Part shown: in pieces, positions 16,835-22,834 of the stretch | How the letters are laid out: the number at the start of each line of letters is the position of its first letter | Position numbering within the stretch: position 1 is the first letter of the stretch | DNA from: Chara braunii | Lineage: Eukaryota > Streptophyta > Charophyceae > Charales > Characeae | Direction: 5' to 3' | Length of the DNA: 22,834 bases | NCBI GenBank assembly: GCA_003427395.1 | Contig: BFEA01000082.1 | Coordinates: 695,026-717,859, forward strand | Position numbers and translations under genes: made by a program | The notes under the pieces: model-generated | What the model saw: only the letters and a program-made list of their open reading frames with translations | What the model was told of the DNA's origin: nothing | Databases searched by the model: none

Positions 16835-16868
16835 AGGATAAGAAAACTTCCAGGATAAGAAAACTTCC
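16835..16868. repeat. Perfect 17-bp tandem duplication
   Basis: AGGATAAGAAAACTTCC occurs twice head-to-tail (16835-16851 and 16852-16868), just upstream of the GIY-YIG frame on its strand. Confidence 0.9.
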
Positions 16869-16972
16869 AAACGCATTCAACAACTTAGATCGCAAGTAGT
16901 TAGTAGACGTTGAGCGCAATAGAGAACAGAGCCTCAAGAGTTTCCAAGCAGACGCCGCATTCGGGGACGAAA

Positions 16973-18194
16973 CTACGAAGTAGCAGGTTCAACGTTGTCC
17001 TCCGAACTGTCGTCATTTGGACGTTGGGCGTTGTCGGAAACATCATGAATGACCACTCCTCCCTTCGGACCTCCGGTACTACCGAAGGCAGCAACGGTTC
17101 GTTTCTGCACAATTGACATTTCGTTAAAAGTGATATTTTTTTTTTCTAAATTCACGAAATTAAGCGCATAAAAAAACAACATTTTTTTGTGTTTTTTCGT
17201 CCCCATGATGTCAGATGATCAGATTATCAGGTGTCGTGATCACTCCTGATAATCTAACCATTGGATGTATATTAACGGTACTTTACGTTGAGGTACATCA
17301 GATGAAGAAAGTGAGATAACCACTTTCTCACCCGATGAGCAATGAAATTTTGACCAAGTCCACTTTCGTGAATTTAGAAAAAATGTCAGTTTTAACGAAA
17401 TGTCAATTGCACAATCCCCTCTTTGCTAATTTCCAAATTAACATACTTCAGCCCTTCTTCATCACATAACATCATCACCTCATCCTTCTTCTTTTGCTTC
17501 ATAACCTTTCCTTGCTCCGATACAAACGAGTCCCGATCAACAGCAGCCTTACCTTTCGTTTGTAGCGTAGCTGGACGCGTGCCCTTATCGGCTCCCGTAG
17601 CAGCCACACCATCCAACCTCGTTTTTAGGTTCGATGCAAGTGGTATCCGCTTCTCTACTTCAAGCCGCGCCATTTTCTCCTTGTTTCCATCTCTCGTATC
17701 CGCCATTCTTTCAGCAGTTTAATTTCACGATTCTGTTGCTCATTGTTCGCGTCCATGTCTCGTCTTTGTTGGTGATCAATAGAAGGTGAGCGCAAGACAG
17801 ACACATGTGGCCGCATCCGATTCCCTATAGCAGGCGAAGGAGTAATGGCCACACATCCTCTCTTATTACCAGGGCGAAGCGCCTCCGCCTTCCATTGCTC
17901 TGCGAAAATTAAGGCCTCTTCATTAGCCTTCTTAAGAATCGCCATATCCTGTTCCATCGCAACAAATCTGAGTTCGGCACGTGTACGCTCGGTTTCCTGC
18001 TCCCTATGGAAGTGTTCCAGTTCACTCTCCGACGTCGACGCTGTATTCACATTCACCTGTGCCTTCAGTAACCGTTCAACTTCCAGTTTCAGCTTCTTTA
18101 CTTCGTCACTTTCTCCGCTGCTAACCTTCTTGCTCTCAAGCAGCTCACGTACTACCATCCATTTGACAAAGACGCGGTCAAAGCTAAAGAACAA
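16973..18194 (-). pseudogene. Coiled-coil protein gene, frameshifted and split by a TIR insertion
   Basis: Unrecognised protein. Part 1 (18194-17655; first ATG at 18158) is rich in charged heptad-like sequence (VKKLKLEVERLL, REQETERTRAELR, ILKKANEEALIFAEQWKAE), so a coiled coil is likely. It runs out of frame near 17660, where a second frame (17706-17392) takes over with more K/E-rich sequence and DEEGLKYVNLEISKEG. That frame is cut by a 302-bp insertion. Beyond it the frame continues as VQKRTVAAFGSTGGPKGG and ends at a stop at 16973. A possible short intron (GT at 18241-18240, AG at 18185-18184, minus strand) would add upstream exon sequence. The composition resembles a Gag-like or accessory protein of a retroelement, but no zinc knuckle is seen. 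The GIY-YIG frame follows 200 bp downstream on the same strand. Confidence 0.5.
17106..17415. mobile_element. 302-bp TIR element (MITE) with target-site duplication
   Basis: TGCACAAT occurs at 17106-17113 and again at 17408-17415. Inside, the ends TGACATTTCGTTAAAA and TTTTAACGAAATGTCA are reverse complements, and the pairing extends to CTAAATTCACGAAA and TTTCGTGAATTTAG about 45 bp in. The interior holds another inverted repeat, AGATTATCAGG/CCTGATAATCT (about 17222-17257). The duplication is 6-8 bp, depending on whether AT belongs to the element; 8 bp would suit hAT. On the minus strand both copies of the target read ATT GTG CA in the same phase of the coiled-coil gene. Confidence 0.85.
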
Positions 18195-21100
18195 CTACAA
18201 CTGTGTAGCTATGTTATGAAGTATTATCATGACGTTCTTACCTCTCGACTGCAGGGTGCCAACATCGAATCGAAACTCCATGTAGAGAATACACATTGAG
18301 ATAATACTACAGCCCGTCTATCTACGGTGGGTCGATTGGATTTGGACAGACCAATCATGACCACAAAGGGCATTCGAAGCACTGAAATCTATGTCCAAGG
18401 CTAAAACACCTGGTAACGATGGTTTATCAGTGGAGCTTCATCTGACGATCTGGAATGAGGTAGATTTGAACTTAGTTGATATTTATGACGAACTATTGAC
18501 GGAGCTAGTCTATCTGCGAGTATGCGGAGAGGGATAATCTCAGTCCTCTTTAAAAAGGGGGATCGAGCGAAAATCCGCAACTGGAGACCCATATCTGTAT
18601 TAAATATTTCTTACAAGCTCCTTGCCAAGGTACTGGCTAGGAGGCTGAGTCGATACCTTCTGAACCTGGTTGTGCCAAACCAAGCCGCCTTTATTAAAAG
18701 TCACTCTACCTTTACGAGCATCGTAACAACTGTGGAAACATTTGAAATAATTAACAACGACGATTTGAACAATGAACTATGCTATCCTACTACTTGATTT
18801 GGAAAAAGCCTACGACCGGGTTAACTGATCGTACGTGCTTTCTACTCTTAATGTCATGGGCTTTGGTCAATCCTTTTTCACATGGGTAATGGCCATATAC
18901 ACTATGTCCACAGCGGCGGTGATGATTAACGGCAGAAACTCAGAGGAATTTTCTCTTACACGGTCACTGCGACAGGACTGCCCCCTCGCCCCGTTGTTGT
19001 TTGCCGTGCAGATGGAGGTGCTTTTGACCAATATTAGATTAACTCCTCAAATAGATGGATTCCCAATTGGCACTACAACCTATAAGGTTAAGGCCTTGGC
19101 TGATGATCTCTTTGCAGTAACAAGGAACGATACTCCCTCGTTGAATGCTTTGAAGCAATGTTTGGACGAGTACTCTAACCTCTCTGAGGCCTCAATTAAC
19201 TGGCATTAGTTTGTCTTCCTTTTGCCGGCCTCCTTTTAAATATCCGTACAGTGGGGCATGCGAAGAATTGAACGAAACCAACCGGAAAGGTTTCTGGGGG
19301 TACAGATCTCCCTGCTGGCCCGAGATACTCATCAGGATGACTTGCTCGTGCAGAAAGCACTTCAGAGGCTGGTCACATGAGGCAATGCCCCCCATCTGTC
19401 ATTATTTGGCAGAGGCATGGTAATTAATGGAGCGCTCTTCGCCTTGTTATGGTATGTCGGAACGGTAAGGGCTCTTGGTAAACAGCTAGTCTGCATGACT
19501 AGGAGAAGAGCAGCAAAGTTCTTGTGGAAACCGTTTGGCGAGGAAAGGGACTCCTTTCTCTCAAAGGGTGCCTGGGAGATGTTGTGCTTGCCGTGGAAAC
19601 AAGGGGGCCTGGGTTGCTTGACCCAAAGAAACAGAATGACGCCATGCTTGTCCAATGGATCTTTAAAGCAGCCCTGGGCCTCCCTGATACTCACTGGATT
19701 GTGATGGCTGAGTATATTCTCTTTAAAGAATGAAATTTGAGCCGCCCCACGGATGTCTGGCTGTCTCTTCATAGGATCATTTCAACGTCAACATATCAGG
19801 TCACCCTTTTGGAATGCTATCATCCAAGTCTGAAAAATCTTGAAACCGGACGTGTGGGTAGAACCCGTAACAAAAGAGGAAGTGCTTCGCCAACTTCTGT
19901 TTGAAAATCCACACATCTGCACCAAGGAAGAGGATTGGATAAAAGCAGATACCTCCCCTGGTAGCTGCGGTCGAACGTGGGTAGAGAAAGGAGTCCTAAG
20001 AGTCGCGGATCTGTGGGATGAGATATATGGGGACTGGATTTCAGACAGTAAACTGCGTGAGAAACTGGGCCAACTCAGGAATATAGGGCAGAAAAAGAAG
20101 CTGCTGATTAAGTCTATCCCTCAGGCATGGAAAGGTCTACTAGACTCCACTAAGCTAGCTCCGCCTGAAACTTGGTTCAAGGATGACTCCCATGAGAATC
20201 AAGGATAGAAACTGCTGGATATCCAGGCTGATGGGAAAATGACATTTCACGGCTGGTCTGTGGTGTGCCCACAGTTACAGCAGGTTGAATCTTCATCTCA
20301 ACCTTTGGTAGGTTGTTCGCTCTCACAAATCAGAGTATTTGAGAAGTTGAATGATGATGTCACATGATCTTGTACCCTACTTTCTGATAGAAAACCCCTG
20401 CGGGATCGTAAGTTGGATCCTAAAATGTGGGAATGGAGAGCTACAGGGCCGCTCTGGGCGCAACGGACAGAATCTATGTATCTTGGATTACTCACAGAAA
20501 ATAGGTTACGAGATGTGTTTGTCGTCCCATTGGTCATAGCAATAACAAGATGGAGAGCAGTTTTGCAAATCGACGAACATCAGTTGGCTTTGTATATAAA
20601 GAAATGTTGGGCTCAGTTGAAGCTGCTTTCATCTTTCAAGCCAAAGATGGGCAGCTATACTGTGGTTACTGTCGCTCATGTCCACTCCGTCGACCGTATG
20701 GTTGGCTGAACATGGAATGAAACTGGATTTGACCTGCAATCGTTGTCAATGGGCGTTTGAATCCACAATTCACCTTTGGTGGGATTGTCCAGCCGTTGCT
20801 CGCATCTGGAAATGGTGGATCAAGAAATGGGATCAGATCTCAGGGAAGGTGATGCCCTGGGATAAAACGTGGCGTCTCTTGGGGGGCATCCCTGACAATC
20901 TCCCCGCTGACAAGGGCTGGGGGTATATAGCTCAATCAACAAGGGCAGTACTCTGCAATGCTATCTGGCAATCCAGAAATGATCTGGTGTTCAAAGGAAA
21001 GGAATGAAATGACAAGCAACTTCGGGCCACTGTCTATCATAATATTTGCCTTACCATCCTGGCAGACTGGAGGAGGAAAGTGTTAAAGTCCGATAACAAG

Positions 21101-21207
21101 TTTGGAGGGTATAAGTGGTTTAGGGAGACATGGGCTCTCAGAGAAACGATGGCCTCAATCACAGACAAGAATAGATTGGTATTAGGAGACTGGTTATTTG
21201 TAGCGTA

Positions 21208-21783
21208 ATCCCAACATGGTCGCTCGGTTGTTGTACTGTTGCAGTAGACAGGCAGAGGGACTTAGACAGTGGAAGGAACGTACCGGCTTACAGTGTGTTT
21301 GTGTCTGTTGAGACAACCCTGCCGCTTAGGCAGGACATTTGATACGGCAACTCAAGCATGTTAGATTGCATTTAGCAGGCCTTGCATGTAGCATTAGGGA
21401 GAAAGGGGCTCTTCATAGTGGTTAGGAGTAGAATTTGTGTCATTGAGTTTCAAGTTTTTTCCTTTTGTGTTTCGATTGTTAGGCTTTGTAGGCCTTGGAG
21501 GCATTTTGTTTGGGTGCTGGTTTTGTTTTGGATTGTTGGGTTTTTCTAGGCCTTGGTGGTTTCTTTTGTTGTGTTGCTCAGGGTTGGGGAATATCAGGGC
21601 AGCTGTCTGGATTTGACCATTTTCTGTCCCTAGATTCTAGCCCCAACGCCTGCTCCTAAGTAGTGGTTTGTGTACCAAAGTGGTACCTGTTCTCAGTTAC
21701 CTTTAGCAGGTTGATTTGTATGAGGGATTCCCGGCCTCAGGTTACAATTTTATAATGAAGCCCTCAGGGCCCCTTTGCATTGT
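21208..21783 (+). other. 3' untranslated region of the LINE
   Basis: Follows the last LINE coding similarity and ends at the poly(A). It is GT-rich in the middle, with a repeated phrase (TAGGCCTTGG near 21489 and 21547). No other gene is seen. Confidence 0.6.
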
Positions 21784-21804
21784 AAAAAAAAAAAAAAAAA
21801 AAAA
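21784..21804 (+). other. Poly(A) tail of the LINE
   Basis: Twenty-one A in a row directly after CATTGT, marking the 3' end of the retroposed copy. Confidence 0.85.
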
Positions 21805-21847
21805 GGTGCCTTCGCGCCTTGGCCACATCTTCCTGGGCCTGTTTTTA

Positions 21848-22000
21848 CCGGTTCAAGAATTTGGCGCTGTTTTTTTGCCAGATTCATGAACTGGTAAGGC
21901 CCTTGATACTTCAGCCGTACCACCCTCGGCCTCTTTTACATCACAATGAATCGGGCTCTGTTATGAGCCAGATTCATGATCCGGTAGGGCCCTTGGAGGG
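21848..22000. repeat. Two tandem hairpin repeats, period about 89 bp
   Basis: Copy 1: ACCGGTTCAAGAATTTGGC (about 21848) pairs 16 of 19 with GCCAGATTCATGAACTGGT (21878-21896). Copy 2: AATGAATCGGGCTC (about 21947) pairs with GAGCCAGATTCATG (21965-21978). Both copies then read CCGGTAGGGCCCTTG or CTGGTAAGGCCCTTG. Structure is kept while sequence has drifted. Confidence 0.6.
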
Positions 22001-22080
22001 ACGCATGGGCCTGTAGTACCCCACATGGAAGTGGTGCGGATAGTAGTAGAGTTGCGTACGGTCAGCACATACTCACACAG

Positions 22081-22108
22081 TCTTCCCCCGAACACAACCC
22101 ACCCACAT
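22081..22108. repeat. Solo arm fragment of the fold-back family
   Basis: TCTTCCCCCGAACACAACCC then ACCCACAT combines the tip motif of the 22326-22442 fold-back with the CACCCACATT motif of the 22717-22834 fold-back. No partner arm is nearby; a T run follows. Confidence 0.6.
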
Positions 22109-22315
22109 TTTTTTTTTTTTTTTTTTTCAATTCAACAACTTTTTTTTTTCTTTTTTTTTTTTTAACATCACATTCGCATTGCATTCCCAAAGAGACATTG
22201 TCACGAGGCCGGGGTCCTCACAATTCAACCCGGTGTTATCCCGGCAGCATCAGCCGGTTTAGCTTCTGAGGTTAACCAGTTCCCACTAAATTCACAACTA
22301 GTTCTAACCATCTAC
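22109..22315. other. T runs and unassigned non-coding sequence
   Basis: Two long T runs (about 22109-22127 and 22140-22163), then unrecognised sequence. No gene. Confidence 0.5.
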
Positions 22316-22325
22316 TACTAATCCT

Positions 22326-22442
22326 CTACTACCGTCTTCCCCCGAACATAACGCACCCTGAAATTGAATGTATGGAAGCTATATTTCCGGTCCGGTACCC
22401 CCAAGATGAGGGTGCGTTGTGTTCGGGGGAAGACGGTAGTAG
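22326..22442. mobile_element. Fold-back element, 34-bp arms, 33/34 paired, flanked by a 10-bp repeat
   Basis: The left arm 22326-22359 (CTACTACCGTCTTCCCCCGA...) and right arm 22409-22442 are reverse complements with one mismatch; the loop is 49 nt. TACTAATCCT (22316-22325) directly before and TACTAATACT (22443-22452) directly after match at 9 of 10, as expected of a target-site duplication. It shares tips with 11958-12077. Non-coding. Confidence 0.8.
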
Positions 22443-22716
22443 TACTAATACTTTACCGCTCCTACTATTACTATTACTTGACCACTCCTACCAAAAACCT
22501 TCTGCTTACCTCAAGAAATCCCGCCCTATCAACTAAAAACTGCTACTCCTACCTCCCACTATCCCCCCGGCTAAACCCCCCCTCTATCCCTACCCCAGGT
22601 CATGCCCCCAGAGTCTAAACACGACTCAGTTTTTACGCTGTCTCCTCTACGCTTCCTGAATATGGACGCGACGACCCTCCTGCGGGCCGACATCTGGACC
22701 GAGGAGCCAGGTCCAA
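22443..22716. other. Pyrimidine-rich non-coding stretch
   Basis: CTA-rich then C-rich sequence between two fold-backs. Frames are low-complexity; no gene. Confidence 0.5.
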
Positions 22717-22834
22717 CGCGCCCACATTATGACCGCATTCAACCAGAATGTATACAAGCCATCTTTCTGGTTGAATGTGGTCATAATGTGGGTGCGAATG
22801 GGGTCATAACGCACCCACATTATGACCACATTCA
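22717..22834. mobile_element. Fold-back element, 32-bp arms, with a third arm cut by the window edge
   Basis: The left arm 22717-22748 (CGCGCCCACATTATGACCGC...) pairs 30 of 32 with the right arm 22765-22796; the loop is 16 nt. A third arm starts at 22810 and, for its 25 visible bases, equals the reverse complement of the second arm exactly. So arms alternate left-right-left, and the array continues past the window. Confidence 0.8.

Larger units (their letters stand above)
18261..21804 (+). pseudogene. 5'-truncated LINE (L1-like) with reverse transcriptase remnants and poly(A)
   Basis: Non-LTR retrotransposon remnant in at least five frames with stops. In order: LDRPIMTTK near 18333; the RT finger motif SKAKTPGNDGLS (about 18385-18435); GIISVLFKKGDRAKIRNWRP then LNISYKLLAKVLARRL (18528-18650); LLLDLEKAYDRVN with a stop where W is usual (18787-18828); GFGQSFFTWV; SLRQDCPLAPLLFAVQME (18963-19016); and the catalytic box ALADDLF (19093-19113, LADD in place of Y/FADD). 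Then ERFLGVQISL; KGAWEMLCLPWKQGGLG, shifting to LLDPKKQNDAML; the VADLWDEIYGDW region (19840-20208); and a zf-RVT finger CNRCQWAFESTIHLWWDCP (about 20735-20790). Coding similarity ends near 21207. No endonuclease domain remains. A 3' untranslated region reaches 21783, then 21 A. GGTGCC before 18261 and after the poly(A) may be a short target-site duplication. Confidence 0.9.

Noticed and set aside
22076-22834. CRISPR-like spaced repeats
   Set aside because: The repeats are inverted arms of hairpins with unequal spacing in a eukaryotic setting.

Overview
The window looks like a repeat-dense piece of a large nuclear eukaryotic genome of the green lineage, probably a streptophyte. The grounds are one intronless receptor-like kinase (RLK) of the plant RLK/Pelle type, a plant-style LINE with a zf-RVT finger, and non-coding DNA packed with microsatellites, fold-back elements and small terminal-inverted-repeat (TIR) elements. 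A charophyte such as Chara would fit, but that is inference; no marker gene fixes the species. Ambiguous bases near 559-576 and a gap of about 520 N at 14803-15334 show a draft assembly that breaks inside simple repeats.

Layout. 1-790: TG and AATC microsatellites joined into a compound repeat. 791-2700: a GC-rich palindromic block, a diverged 148-bp tandem duplication, then about 1.2 kb with nothing recognisable. 2700-4800: a mosaic of small inverted-repeat elements, including two with clear 30-38 bp TIRs (2882-3531 and 4249-4794), and a perfect 33-nt piece of U6 snRNA (4219-4251) touching one of them. 4800-8230: pyrimidine-rich non-coding DNA with many diverged tandem duplications, ending in a GATA microsatellite that runs directly into the start codon of the RLK. 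8234-11041: the RLK gene (signal peptide, NHL/beta-propeller-like ectodomain, proline-rich stalk, one membrane helix, RD kinase). 10981-11700: a decayed tandem array whose unit starts inside the last codons of that gene. 11863-12378: a TIR element with a near-perfect 47-bp-arm fold-back inside it. 12400-14360: non-coding, with one tandem duplication.

14366-14802: a minus-strand hammerhead ribozyme with all core residues and a TATA box just upstream, lying head-to-head with a plus-strand SINE-like repeat that has tRNA-like A and B boxes. 15335-16210: simple repeats, a hairpin and a GC-rich palindromic block. 16219-16800 (minus): a GIY-YIG nuclease domain. 16973-18194 (minus): a broken coiled-coil protein gene interrupted by a 302-bp TIR element with target-site duplication; removing the element rejoins the frame. 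18261-21804 (plus): a 5'-truncated, decayed LINE ending in poly(A). 21805-22834: hairpin repeats and a family of long fold-back elements, the last cut by the window edge.

The RLK is the only convincingly intact gene. Nearly everything else is mobile-element material. The most interesting signals are the hammerhead ribozyme (with a GIY-YIG reading frame upstream on the same strand, suggesting a Penelope-like element remnant), the fold-back family, the U6 fragment at a transposon boundary, and the repeat array grown from the 3' end of the RLK gene.
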